Below, piece after piece: positions 25,656 through 37,349 of a DNA stretch of 64,000 nucleotides. The first letter of the stretch is position 1; each line of letters begins with the position of its first letter. The notes under the pieces were generated by a model that worked only from the letters and a program-made list of their open reading frames with translations, did not search any database and had not been told where the DNA came from. Position numbers and translations under genes: made by a program. The stretch is taken from positions 23,810,872 to 23,874,871 of the forward strand of contig CM055112.1 of the NCBI GenBank assembly GCA_029204225.1, given 5' to 3'. The DNA is from Diphasiastrum complanatum. Lineage: Eukaryota > Streptophyta > Lycopodiopsida > Lycopodiales > Lycopodiaceae.

Positions 25656-26200
25656 GAAAAGGAATAAGGAAAGAGGCTTATTCAGGACATGTGAAAGTCG
25701 CGTGCATATTGATGCGAACCATATGTTATAAGAAAGTTTATTCAGAGTGAGTAGACAGTCTATAAATCTTTCTGACAGTTTAGTAAGACTATACCAATAA
25801 TCTCACACTAAACTCTTCACCCCTTTTATGATAAATAGGAGATCAGAAGGTTGCAGCTATTGGTGTTCGGGTGTCACGTTGGATAACATACCATGGACTT
25901 GCTGTGAATGTAGATGTGGACATTGCTCCTTTCAAGAATATTGTGCCATGTGGTATTGCTAATAAATCTGTCGGAAATATTCTCAGCCTATTAGAGCTGG
26001 GATTGACTAGTGGTCTACAGCATGAATTTTTGTTTAGAGATACTGGTGGAAATTATTCATTTGAAATTGAAGCGTCAAAAATAAATGATGCAAAAGCATT
26101 GTTGAAAGTTATCCATCAGTGCTTGATGGACGAGTTTTCTGAAGTTTTTGAGGTAGAGTTGGTTGTACCCACCTTAGCTGGGCCTGTTAGTTTGTCCTAA
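22715..26200 (+). CDS. LIP2: Octanoyltransferase (lipoyl(octanoyl) transferase, LipB family), probably plastid
   Basis: This enzyme moves octanoyl from acyl carrier protein to lipoyl domains (of pyruvate dehydrogenase E2 in plastids), the first step of lipoate synthesis before lipoyl synthase. I propose four exons: 22715-22956, 23241-23505, 25470-25620 and 25839-26200. All introns are GT-AG, and the joined frame is open for 339 residues. Residues 1-80 are Ser/Arg-rich with few acidic residues, as in a transit peptide. The domain starts at CECHDLYD (82). The signature [12 protein letters not shown] is at 158-169, the catalytic Lys is 223 ([10 protein letters not shown]) and the catalytic Cys is 257 (VPCGI). 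The exon 1 donor is chosen because it restores frame directly into the conserved CEC start. Start codons at 22730 or 22736 are also possible. Plastid rather than mitochondrial targeting is inferred from similarity to plant LIP2p. Confidence 0.9.
23045..23210 (+). repeat. Imperfect tandem duplication inside LIP2 intron 1
   Basis: A segment with TTTTGTAAAGCTTCAAATTG, GGGATTAGGGC and ATGCATGTAAAGATT (near 23063-23113) is repeated about 97 bp later as TTTTGTGAAGGTTCAATTGG, ATTAGAGTGG and TGCATGCAAAGATT (near 23160-23209). The second copy lies just upstream of exon 2. Confidence 0.75.
23506..25469. other. LIP2 intron 2, about 2 kb
   Basis: Donor GTACAC at 23506, acceptor TTGCAG ending at 25469. 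It holds a minus-strand 103-codon frame (24478-24789) rich in Lys, Glu and Leu that could form a coiled coil, but no known family is evident. A repeat insertion in the intron would explain its length. Confidence 0.6.
25624..25652. repeat. (CT)n microsatellite at the LIP2 intron 3 donor
   Basis: About 14 CT units begin three bases after the GT of the intron 3 donor (exon ends ATTG, intron starts GTACTCT). Confidence 0.95.
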
Positions 26201-29200
26201 TCTATGCTTACCACTATGCTTTTGTGAGTAAGCACAGAGGGCTAAAAGCTAATTTCTGGCTAGCAGAAATCCGCTCAATATGCTCACTTATAATATTGAT
26301 CACCGCCTGCTTAAAGCGATAAAGGGTATGGGTTTGCCTTGGAAAGCTATGAAGGTTCTAATGGTCATGAAATATTTACAGTATGCACAAAACAATTATA
26401 TATGTAAGCTTGTCTCTAGACATAACATCTAGGGGCAGACCACTGTTTTCATCATGTCAATCAAGTGCCCTGAAGAAAAGAATTTTCAACTTCATGAGAT
26501 GGGTGAAAGGAAGTAACATGCAGGGCGATTCTCATACTCATCACAATATCATATTTGAAGTCCGTTAAAGGGGAGCAAGCAGATAGAGTACTAAATTCAT
26601 TCTTTGAAGACAAAGCAAAAACATCTGTCCTCTGGAAGAGACTAAAGAGCTGCAAAGAATGCCAAATGGGCCAAAGCTTCACAGCAAATGATGGGCTTGG
26701 TCTTTGGTGGCTGAAAGGATATAATCAAAGGCTGAATTTTGATTATTGATATCTTCAAATTAGGGTTGGAAGCCTTAAATTTTGCTCCACATGCTAGGAA
26801 GTGGTTATATATCAAGATTATTTTTTAAGCTATATCAACATTCAACACTCTATCTACCTTCACACTGGAAAATCAGCTCCTCGTTTTAATTATGTATGCA
26901 ATGGCCTCCTATGAATATTTCAAAAAGAAGATTTAAGGCCAGGGAGATGTGCACATATTCAAAGGCTCATGATAATTCTCAGTAGACATGCAGAAAAGAC
27001 GAATGAAATGTATTGCCTTTCCATAAGTTTATTGTGATGTGGTATTTGAACTTGAATAATGGCATCCTTTTTGTGATTTGTCTTGTTTTTATTGATACAA
27101 GTATTTAAAATTGGCCACCAAGCCATGATCAAAAAAATGTTTAAAGAAAGATCGCTTATGAAATCATTGTATACTTTTCATCTGATTGATTCGATTGATC
27201 AACGTTGAGTTGGATAGTATTGTGCCTATTATATGGTTGAACAAGGAAGGAGTCCAACATAATTATTGCTTATCTAAAACCTAATAGAAAGTTCGAACTT
27301 GCCCCTTGTAAAACTGAGACATAAAATTCTCTCATATTAGTAGAATTTTATAGTTTAATTAGGAAATCCACTATATGTTTGTTTGGCACCGAGTTGATTT
27401 TGTCATTTTAAGAGGTTCATACTACCTCACTAGAATTGAAGCTAGAATTGAAGGCATATATGCTTTTTATGTGATGACCCTCCAATGTGTTCTTGGTGAT
27501 ATTTGACTAGCACTGCTTCTTGTGCAAGAATGCAGGACAGAACATGATGTATGCATTGTGGTATTACGATGATACGTTAGAATGTCTATGCTGATTTGAT
27601 TTCAACAACTCTGCAAGCCCATGTGTGTTTCACCTCGTCTTGGTTGATGTGACCATCATGTATGTGCTCGTTCATAATGTCTTTGCTGCAATAGTGGTAA
27701 GCTATAACTTTCTAAAAGTCGATGCATTTCTTTTTATGTGAGTTTAAGCACAAAAATGTGTGGTCTTTTAAATCAATTCAAATTGCGTTCAACATGAAAA
27801 AAAAAAATCAATGATTTTAGTGCTTTTTAAAAGTTGAGTGTATAGATGTATGACAACTTCTCATGATCTATTTAATCACCTTGTTAATTTTGGTTACGCC
27901 AATCTGAAGACATGATTTGACAAGCTGAGTGGTGATTGATTATATGCTCAACTCAAATACATCAAAACGTAAAAGCAACCTTCATAGTTTGAAATGTTTA
28001 ATGTCACAAGGTTTGCCTAAATAAGGTTAAATTGAGATTCAAACTTTTAGATTTAAGTGACGCAAAACACTTAATGTAGTGTTCACGACGAGCATTCCAA
28101 AGTGGAATCAAAATTACTTTTTGACTAGTACACTTCTCAATCAAGGTGGATTTGTTGATTCCTTCATTCTCAACATCATTACATCAAAAGTGGTGTCTAC
28201 CTATTTGAGTTTATTATCGTCAAGAGCAATATATGGGATATGTGAAAGCACAACTTGAGCTAATAAAACGTGAGGTAGAACACTCCTCATAACCTATAAA
28301 CTCTATGGAAGTTTTCGTTTAAGAAAAGTGCATTTTGAGATCGTTTTCTCACATTTTGGTGCATGGAACAAGAGCAATCCGACAATCTAATTTTGAGGCA
28401 AATTAAGAAGGTACGGGCAAATTTGGGCAAATACTTAATTGAAATTCTACCATAGGTTAGTTAGGAGAAGGGGTGTCTATTAGGCAATATTTTTCCTATG
28501 ATCTCTAAGCAACTTATTATGATGAGAGATCACATTAAAATTGGTAGTTATGGCCATTATGGAAGTGCTACTGCTTGGGAAGCCGCCAGTAAGCTTGATG
28601 GAATTTTGACTTAGAACATCTTGAGGTTTAACATGAAAATCATCCTCGTTCAGGAGCTATGGAAATTTGTGACAAGAGGAGAGTGAAGGTCGATCACCAT
28701 TGAAGCATAAATTAGGTCTTGGATAGTAGGCATGTGACACTTGCACTTACTTCATCAATCTAGGGATGAAAGATCATGTAATCACTCACATTTGTGAGGC
28801 GACAATGCTTGGACAAGCATTGGATGTTATGAAGGCATAATACGAGATATCAAACTCTTCTTGGATATCATTCCTACTCATAAAGTTGAATAGTGTGCTC
28901 ATGAATGAGGGTGACATTGTAGTGGGTTTCTTTCCTATCCTAACCTCGACCCAAGATCTAGCATCAAAGAATAGAAGTTAGTCGTCACGCGGAGGTTCGT
29001 TCTCATTAGAGCAATAGCATATCTCAGAATTCAACATGAATGGAAGATCCAGATTTAACTCTAACATCCATTAACCCTAAGCATTAACACTACAATCATT
29101 AACACTACATCCATAATGAAGAAAGCTTACTCTTTCTCTCTCTCCCTTTCTCTCTCACAAAAAGCATAAGAACATGCAATCCCAATAACAATCAACAAAT

Positions 29201-29600
29201 ACAATGAAAAGCATGAGAGATGGAGGAAAAGTGATAGAGAGTAAGGACATTCATAAATCCATTTCACAAGAGAACTAATTTGCTTTATTGAAATGAGGAT
29301 ATGTACATGTTTAGGAAATTCGAGTTGGTCCCTTTTTATAATGGAGAGGAGGACCCTGGCCTCAAAATCCTATTGGTCCATTTCTACCTCCCTAAGTATT
29401 CGAATTTAAAAAAGAGTGGGAACCCATTCAAAATTGGAGGGAACCAACTTGAATTTGAAATCTGGTGGAAATCCCAACTTTATTCACTAACTTGACATTT
29501 AGGCCTGCGACATTAAAAGTCCCGGAAAAAGGCCTAAAGTCCTTTTATTGGCTTTCTAATTATCAAATAACTATGTGATCATCGGGTTGGACTTACACAC
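26201..29600. other. LIP2 3' flank, then unassigned AT-rich DNA
   Basis: No gene was recognised in 3.4 kb. Short frames at 26383-26749 and 29301-29495 lack motifs. A broken pyrimidine run (TTTCTCTCTCTCCC) is at 29131-29156. It is probably degraded repeat DNA. Confidence 0.4.
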
Positions 29601-30030
29601 GCAGGGTGCCAAATCCCTCTCACTTATTAGCTAGGATTATGGTTGCCTTGGGATCCGCAAACCCTCCAACAGTATTCCCCACCAAAACTGGTGGCGATCC
29701 CACGACACCTTGCTCTTTTATTCACTTCGGGCTCTGGTTAGCCTCGTGTCATACCTTGATGAGATGGTACTGCATCTTCTCCATGAATTCTAGGTGCTCC
29801 ATATTGAAATCGTACTTGTGCGAAAAAAAGCACTTATTAGCTCCGGCAAGCCAATTGAAAGTTGTCCAGGCCATAAACCTTGACTCCCAAGAACTTCCCA
29901 GCATGGCTGCACGATAGTTTAACCGTAACATTCTTCCCCCCTTAAACCAGTTCTGTCCTCAGAACGTGTAACTAGGAAAAACCCAATTTGTATGCTTTTA
30001 ACTCTTCCCATGAATCATTATCCTCAATTT
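29601..30030 (-). pseudogene. 3' end of a Ty3/gypsy element (fossil)
   Basis: On the minus strand a pol tail (DNDSWEELKAYKL near 29990-30025, resembling the end of a chromodomain-type integrase) is followed by a purine tract AAGGGGGGAAGAA (29932-29944). A probable LTR start TGTTACGG follows, reading leftward from 29931. The matching upstream LTR was not found. It is old and broken. Confidence 0.5.
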
Positions 30031-33000
30031 GACCAACCAACCTAAGCAAGCACACAGAGATAGAACAATTTCTCAATTGTTTATCTCTGATCCTGAGTAC
30101 TCATTCAGGGTCCAAAGGTACATTGAGCGATAAATCTTTCAAATGGGCAAAATCTTCAATACATCAAACTGTCATCATCATGTAAACTAAATTTACATGA
30201 TACACCGGATGAGCAGTCGACCAAATTTGAAGATTAAATTTAAAAGCTAACAAATCAAACATTTAACTTTCACAATTACCCTGAAAATCAATCTTTAGTC
30301 TGACTTTAATATCAAATAAGAATTTAGAGATGGGATAGTTTTCAAATCATCTATCTCTACTCTGAAATACTATATCGACCTTTTAGAAGTACACTAAAAG
30401 ATATATTTCCCTATTGGGTTAAATTCTTTCCAATCTAATAACGTCACCTTCATGTACCTCAATTTACATGAATCACTGGGTGAGTCCTCACCTTACATTG
30501 AAAATCAATGTTCAAAAGTCAAAGATCCAAAACAATTATAGTCCAAGACTATCCACAATTACTTGTAGACCTGTCATAAATGCTTCTTGGTACAAAACTC
30601 ATCCCACCAAAATCTCTTAGGAGATCCATCAAGATAAAAATGACTTCAACTCAGTCCTGAGTACCCCAAATACTCTCCTGAGATAAGTGCTCTATCCCTA
30701 GCGTCATATGCCAGAAAATAGCAACCATTCAATCTTGACAGACTTAACTGCTCCTAATTAACCGGAGATTTTAGGCTGAAAAACAGTACACAAGCATTTC
30801 TTGACTACAATCTGTAAAGATAAGCAAAATCCTCATAAGTAAACAATTACTTAATGAAAATGCCTGTGAGATCCAAACAATCTCAAGTTTGTATACAAAT
30901 TAAGAGTTCAAATAACAAATCTAAATTTTAACTCCACCAATTGATCAAGAATTACTCATCATCTTAAGAATCATCATATTTCCCATATAATCATCTAATG
31001 ACCTTTAAGTATCAATTTATGATCCGTCAATCATAAACATTTAGAATCTTATGAATCGTCAATCATAATCTATCGGATTCTAAACCCATACTTAATCATT
31101 TAGAGATACTGGAGTATATGCACAACATACCACTCAAGAAATATAAGAAACATTCTGAAATCCTTTCCATAAGGAAAATTACAGGATTCCAAGAATATTC
31201 TTCCATCTCAATTTTTAACCAGATTATGAGTTCCAAATTCTACAATAAACCAAGTGATTAAAGACCAATATAACATTTGTCTTTAACAAATAATAAACTT
31301 TATACAATCACCTAGAACCACATCTATAGATTATAAAGTTCTGCTGAATTCCAACTGAATTCAGTGGTTATCCTTGACATTAGTTAGACTCTGTCATCCA
31401 ATATATGTATATGAGCTCACTAGGATATCGTCAATAACTTAGGATATTTCTCCTTCAAGAAATATTCTATATCAAAAATCTTCTATATTCTATGCATAGT
31501 TCTCATAAATGAATCCAAATGACTCACTAATCATGTGACTTATAAGCAATATAGATCAAAATAAACAGTTCTTGATGAATTCTCTTCACATTGCTTATTT
31601 ATCCAATTAACTTCTAATCAGGAGTAATCCAATTACTCAAGTCAATTGTAAATGATTCAGAAATCTTGAATGTCTAGGTGCAGATCTCAATTATACATGT
31701 ATAACACCACATTTAGATCTTCTTCCAAACCACAAATAAGTTAATGAATTATCCTTTCCACAGAAAGAGACATTAACCTGCAAGAAATTGTTCCCCACAT
31801 TACTTGTTCATATGTCTATGCACTCTGACTAGTTTAAGTATACAATATAAACTCGGTACATAGGAAACATATAGTAGATCCAAAGATTAAGATGTACATA
31901 AGCAACTTATCCAACTATGTTCCTATATATAAACATAGGCTACAAACTGACAGATATCCACAATCTGCATACGTTACTCACATAATTCACTGAGAATCTT
32001 GCAACTCAGCTACAAAAGAACTCTATTTCTCATGAGTAAATAACATATCTGGGAAATCTTTAAAGTGAATTTCTCCACATCACAAGTTTTCCAACCATCT
32101 ACCTCTTATTAACAAGCTTTCTTCTACAAATCAGCCTACAACAGATCTTAGCTTACAAACCAAGATTAGGCTAACTCATACAGACATCTTTTGGACATAG
32201 AGTTAAAATTAAAGCTTTATTACACTGATCCAATCCATATCAAAATGGTACTTGGTAACAATCAGTGAATCTCAATTTAATCACTACTTCCCATATTAAT
32301 GAATATCTCACAGTTCAATAACCCCAAAACTCCTCTAGTTCCAGATTAGTCAAAATAATCACTTAGAGAGTTTGTCTATTTCAAACTGGATAGTTCTACC
32401 ATTGCACACATACAAGATTTTTTTCCCAAAATCAATGCAACTGGTTGATTCCATGAAAGACTTATTCCTATCTTTTCTTCTCCCCTTTTAAAAAAGAAAT
32501 TCCATAATTTCAATTTAAAAGTTCTCAGAAGACAACGTATAAGATACCAAAAATTTGAAAAAGTTAGTAATAAGTATCCAATACTATTACAAACAGGACT
32601 TTTTCCTCAGAATCGTAGAATATCTTATCCCGAATGATAGAAATATTATCTCTCAATAATCAACTATCAAATAGAGACTAACGTTAGGTTCAGAAAATCT
32701 AATTTCCGAGCCATATTCAAAAGTCTTATATGGAAGTACAATTTCAGATAATCATAACAATCCTTCAGAACATAGTTCTACACTGGAAGGAATTACATGA
32801 ATCTCAATCCAATTGTCATGTGTTAAGAAATTTCTAAAGAGTAGAGGTCTAATAAAATTGAGGATTATTTAAGAAAACTGCCTCTAAGAATTTGGATTCC
32901 TTTTCCCCAGTGTGATTTAGAATTTCGAGAATTTGAGGATTCTAAGGGAAAAGTAGTGGCAAGACTGATAATCCATTTATGGAACCATCTCTGTTTTGCA

Positions 33001-33656
33001 ATTGGATTTGGACCTTGCAAAGTAATGCAGATAGAAGGTGTTCCATACAAGAATCTAGTAATTTGGATTCTTTCCAGTTATAGAGTATTTTTCTATAATG
33101 ATAGTAACGACCAAGCGAACTCTAACTTGTTAAAAGAATTAAAATTCTTTTTATCGATTATGGAATAGATATTGGATATCTAGGACAGTATGAGATTCGG
33201 TTTTTGTTGAAATCTATGTTTCTTTTTTGTTAGTGATACATTCTATTGTACTGGGAGGATACATTTTGTTTGTCCATGTTGGGTACAATATGAAATGGTA
33301 TTTTTCGAGTAACACTAAAAAAGCATAAGAGATTTCAATTGTTAGGATTATCTCCTGGAATTGGTTGTGAATTTGATCCTATATCTGGGTATAGGATAGC
33401 CAAATCGTCTTTTTTGACTTTTTGGGCGAAACAGATCTGGATGCAGAGGATCCTTGGAGGAAAAGTTGGTGGTATGGGACATCAGTGCTTCTAAAGGGGA
33501 TTTCTTGGGTAGAATGATCTGTAGACTGATGTTAGTGATTGTTGTAATGGTAATACTAACAGAGTCCATTGGTATTTATCAAGGGTATTTTGGGAAATTA
33601 TGAGATAGGTTTCGATCCTGGGACCTGTGGGTTATGGGCCCACCACGCTTCCGCTG
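30031..33656. other. AT-rich decayed DNA, probably an old LTR-element interior
   Basis: No frame over 73 codons occurs in 3.6 kb. The stretch lies between a gypsy-like 3' end (29.9 kb) and a tRNA primer site (33.66 kb), both minus strand, so it may be the eroded body of one or more gypsy elements. Nothing in it is directly readable. Confidence 0.4.
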
Positions 33657-34160
33657 CGCACTCTGATACCACTATAAAGATCACCAAATGAAAATCTGAC
33701 TAGATCTTGTTGCAAACAACCAAAAGGACACCTGTGGAGCAAAACAACCCATCCAAACCTAGATCCCTCCTGGAGTTTCCTCCTGGACTTAGCCCCCAAG
33801 CCATAGTGAAGAACCTAAGAGAGAGGAGGAGAAACAGACTCAAGAAACTGAATTTTCAATAGGAGGATGGGCGAGTTTCCAATGGACATATTCTCCTCAT
33901 GAGGGAGAGAATATTCTCTCTAGGATCCCCATGCAACCTATATTGAGCTATTGACCTCCTATTCTTGCATTAAAGCAGTCATTCACTATGCATGTGCTCC
34001 TATGTCCAATTATAGGTCTGGGCCCTCATATGATTATTAATTACTTTACAGGCCAAGCCCGGAATGACGAGGCATAACCAATAACCATATACATCTGGAG
34101 TGACCGGCTATCCACGTCAGGAATTATTTTGATTCCCTTGTGCAGGACATGGACGTAACA
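33657..34160 (-). mobile_element. LTR with tRNA-Met primer site (fossil)
   Basis: On the minus strand TGGTATCAGAGTGCG (33671-33657) matches the usual plant primer-binding site for initiator methionine tRNA. The adjoining sequence to about 34160, where it reads TGTTACGT from the right, would be the 5' LTR, about 490 bp. The other LTR was not identified; the gypsy end at 29.93 kb shares only the TGTTACG start. Confidence 0.5.
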
Positions 34161-34439
34161 GTAATGATGACGAAAATGCTAATCACGTGATTCAGCTCAA
34201 TGAACTGGCCACTTTTAGTTCTTGAGATACTGAATCTCAACGTCAAATGAAAAAGTTAATGCTACATGAAGAAAGGGAAATAACAGACTTAGAAAGGGTC
34301 CTCTGAAATTGTGGCAGATTCATTTGCTCCTTCCCCATTCGCTTCCTCGTATTTGTCTCATGTTCTGAATCTATTCAACTATATCTACAACAAGCTTTGA
34401 TCGCTAATTTCACCAGGATTGATCCAGCGTTTGGGTTTC

Positions 34440-34750
34440 GAGTACGGGTTTGTTTTCCTCTGAGGTGATAGCTTAAAGAGAGAGAAAGAGATAGGAAGGC
34501 TTTAGGGTTAGGTTAGGTTTAGTTAGGGCTCTAGGTAGGTAGGGTTGTTTTTTAATTTTTTAAAACTTCAAAATGAAAAAATTGGAAAAAACTTAAGAGA
34601 GAATCAGAATTTTAGAAATGAAAAGTTGAAGTGCTTCTCTCCCAAATTTCCTACCAAAGCTAGAATTTGACCTCCTTCACAAGAAATGTCATATCTTCCT
34701 CAATTTTCAACCAAATTGGTTGCAAATTAGCTCAAATTCAAGCTAAGAGT
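34440..34750. repeat. Direct repeat, left copy
   Basis: It shares TGAAAAGTTGAAGTGCTTCT, CCCAAATTTCCTAC, AGAATTTGACCTC and CTCAATTTTCAACCAAATTG with 38860-39250. It also has a telomere-like run (TTTAGGGTTAGGTTAGG) at about 34501. The two copies flank the unknown frames at 35-37 kb and may be LTRs of one element. Confidence 0.7.
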
Positions 34751-35083
34751 GAGATCTACAATCCTAAAGAATTACAGTTAGAAAGTTTGGCCAAAAATTA
34801 AGCCAAAAAATGGAGAAGATAGACTGCAAAAAAAAAAACTACAACTAGCTAAAATTGGCAAGAAAACACTAAAATGGCCATAACTTTGCCATTATAGCAC
34901 CAAATCAAAAAATATCAGTACCTCTAAAAAGCTAAAAGAGAGATCTACTGATCTACAACAAGAAACTACACAAAAACAAAGCCCAAAAAAGTGTTTCTTT
35001 TCAAACAAACAAAGTCTGATTCCATCTCGTGAGGGTACATAGAGTGCTCCTAGTAGCTCTGCTTGGCCTGACAGTGTTCATAG

Positions 35084-35281
35084 TTACAGAGAGCCAATGC
35101 CTTTGACATCATGTCTGCTTCCATCGCCTAGAATCACTGCTCTATCATTTTTGAGTTCGCAAAAGTTGATCAAGATCTTCTTGTTGCAGGTTATGTGAGA
35201 TGTTGCTCCTGAATCGATGACCGCATCGTAGTCATATTTAGAGTAGCTTGAGTTCTGCATGGGTTGACAGGATCCAAACAA
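35084..35281 (-). pseudogene. Copia-type protease fragment (fossil)
   Basis: The frame contains AVIDSGATSHITCNKKIL and VILGDGSRHDVKGIGSL, the retropepsin motif of Ty1/copia. No integrase or reverse transcriptase follows on the left. Confidence 0.8.
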
Positions 35282-35542
35282 CAGACATTCGAAAGTCTTC
35301 TTCCTCGGTATCTTCCTTGATTGGATGGGCTATCCAATTCCAGATGCATCTTTTTTTGTCCCTGCATCCGGTGCTATAGCCTTATGCATAGCTCCTTGAT
35401 GTTGCATAATGGTATTCATTTCTAGCTCCAGAGCAGTTATTAGAGCCATGCATCCCACATTCGGATTCATCAAATCCCATGCAATGTAGGGATCTTTTTG
35501 GTCATCCGTACACAAGGAATTTGACGATTTTGAATTTAGTTT

Positions 35543-36304
35543 CTAAGTTAACATGTTTTCCTTGTTGATAGGATTGATGACATTCCCCAACGCCAGAATA
35601 TTCAAGGATTTTGCACCAAATCCTTCCATCAATATCACATTAGATTCATTGATTTGTAACTCGGTGCAGATTTGCTTCAGATCTTTGGATGGATCTATTA
35701 TTATTGACTTCATTGAAGCAATGTTGATACCAATTTCATCATCAAAAAGCTCGTTGCTGTATTGGTATTTGAATTTTGCATCAGTGTTATATCGCTCGCT
35801 TGATCCATATTCAGGAATAATTCCATATAGATCATTATCAATAATATGGTCGTAACAATTGATTTGTGGAGTAGAGCATAATTCTCGACAATCGAATTGC
35901 ACTCTGTAATTTAACTGCAGTTGTAGAAGTTTGTTCTGCTCATAGTGTACCTCCTTATTTTGACCTTGGCCCTGATCATTACAACCGTCAAACAAGACTT
36001 GATCTAGATTCTCAAGTTGGTCTTCATCCACTTGTCCATCGGTGCTTTGCTGATATTGATTTGTCTTCGTGGAAGATAGATCGATATTAAGAATTTTGCT
36101 TTCTTTCTTGAAATCATTAGCTTCATCAAAAGATTCATGATCTTGTTTGCTCAAAACATCTCGATCGATATCTGCCTTTGGCTTGGAAGTTTGCCATTGG
36201 ACTAGAGGAAGCGTTGTTCCGTAGACATCAACAGTGGTACACAATTCAGGATTAGTAGTCGATTGCAAGATAGAGTCAAAACGAGCGACCATCTTGTTGT
36301 ACAT
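35543..36304 (-). CDS. Unknown 253-codon frame upstream of a copia-like protease
   Basis: I do not recognise this protein. It is Asp/Asn/Gln-rich and shows no zinc knuckle. Its C-terminal part (about residues 190-253) has IIIDPSKDLKQICTELQINE and GFGAKSLNILALGN. It lies on the same strand as, and upstream of, the protease piece at 35.1 kb, and between the direct repeats at 34.4 and 38.9 kb. It is therefore most likely part of the gag region of an LTR element rather than a host gene. The element as a whole is broken. Confidence 0.4.
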   Translation of the reverse strand: MYNKMVARFDSILQSTTNPELCTTVDVYGTTLPLVQWQTSKPKADIDRDVLSKQDHESFDEANDFKKESKILNIDLSSTKTNQYQQSTDGQVDEDQLENLDQVLFDGCNDQGQGQNKEVHYEQNKLLQLQLNYRVQFDCRELCSTPQINCYDHIIDNDLYGIIPEYGSSERYNTDAKFKYQYSNELFDDEIGINIASMKSIIIDPSKDLKQICTELQINESNVILMEGFGAKSLNILALGNVINPINKENMLT

Positions 36305-36848
36305 TTCTTCTCATCTTCGCTCTGACCTTTCTTGTAATTGTTGTCCTGTTTGTTTCATTTGTTCGATACTATCCTATATGGCAATTAAAAGTGTACCTAA
36401 TATTTCTTTTGTTCCACCGCTCACTTTACTGATAGTAGGGTCTTCGCTATTATTTAATCTTCCATAAATATTGACCCACTGTTGTTGAGTTCATGGCGTT
36501 AGACTTCCAACAAGATTTACATAGGGACTAGAAATTGTCGCTCCACTAGCCATAGTGATATTCCTTCCCTCCTTAAGATCATTTGCATCGGCAAATGATG
36601 TTCCCATCAAAGAAGAACTAGTCATACATGTAGTGGCATAGAGAGAACACCCTTCATTGTTGTCAATTTCTTCACTTTCATAGGCATCTTCATAGATCTC
36701 ATAATCACATTATCATCCTCATTATGATCGAAATGTTGTTTTGCAACATGGTGACATCATCTTTTGAGTTCTTCAAGATCATAGAATTGATCCATGGGCT
36801 CATATTAGTCTTATGCTCCACAATGCACCTGTTGTTGCTCATCCATGC

Positions 36849-37346
36849 TTATCGCTTCAAATTGATCCTCAGTAGTAAATTGGAATTGATCTTGCCCTTG
36901 ATAATCACCATCATTGAATTCCAGTTCATCTTGATCATTGAAGGATTCAATTGCTTTATCTGTAGAGCCATCTTCAATGATTGCTTCGTGTTGTTCCTCG
37001 CTTTGCTGATCGTTGTTGAAATCTTCAGAGTAATGGTCAAGTTTAAAAGTGTCGTTGTAGTCCTAATACTGATCATCATTAGCAAATCATCGTTCTGGTC
37101 TTGATACTGATTGTTATTAGTAATGTCGTCACCTTGGTCATAATCTTCGATGTAATCATCACCTTGATCCCAATATTCCTCCACATCATTGTCACAATCG
37201 TCATCACAGTATGACCGATCGTCATCCTCTTGTTCATAATGCCAATCCATTAGAGTCAATGTAGAATAACTAAATCTTGTAACTGTGGATTGCAATCTTG
37301 GGAAGAATTTGGAAATGGTATGGAAACCAGTTTTAACAAGGTGCAA
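36849..37346 (-). pseudogene. Acidic low-complexity frame, same unknown element
   Basis: The N-terminal third is strongly acidic (DDDRSYCDDDCDND, DQGDDYIEDYDQGDD); the remainder is basic and low in complexity. It sits upstream of the 253-codon frame on the same strand. No domain was recognised. Confidence 0.3.
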
Positions 37347-37349
37347 TTA

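Noticed and set aside
29931-34160. One complete gypsy element with LTRs ending at 29931 and starting at 33674
   Set aside because: Primer site and purine tract are both on the minus strand at plausible places, but the two candidate LTRs do not resemble each other beyond TGTTACG, so they are listed separately.
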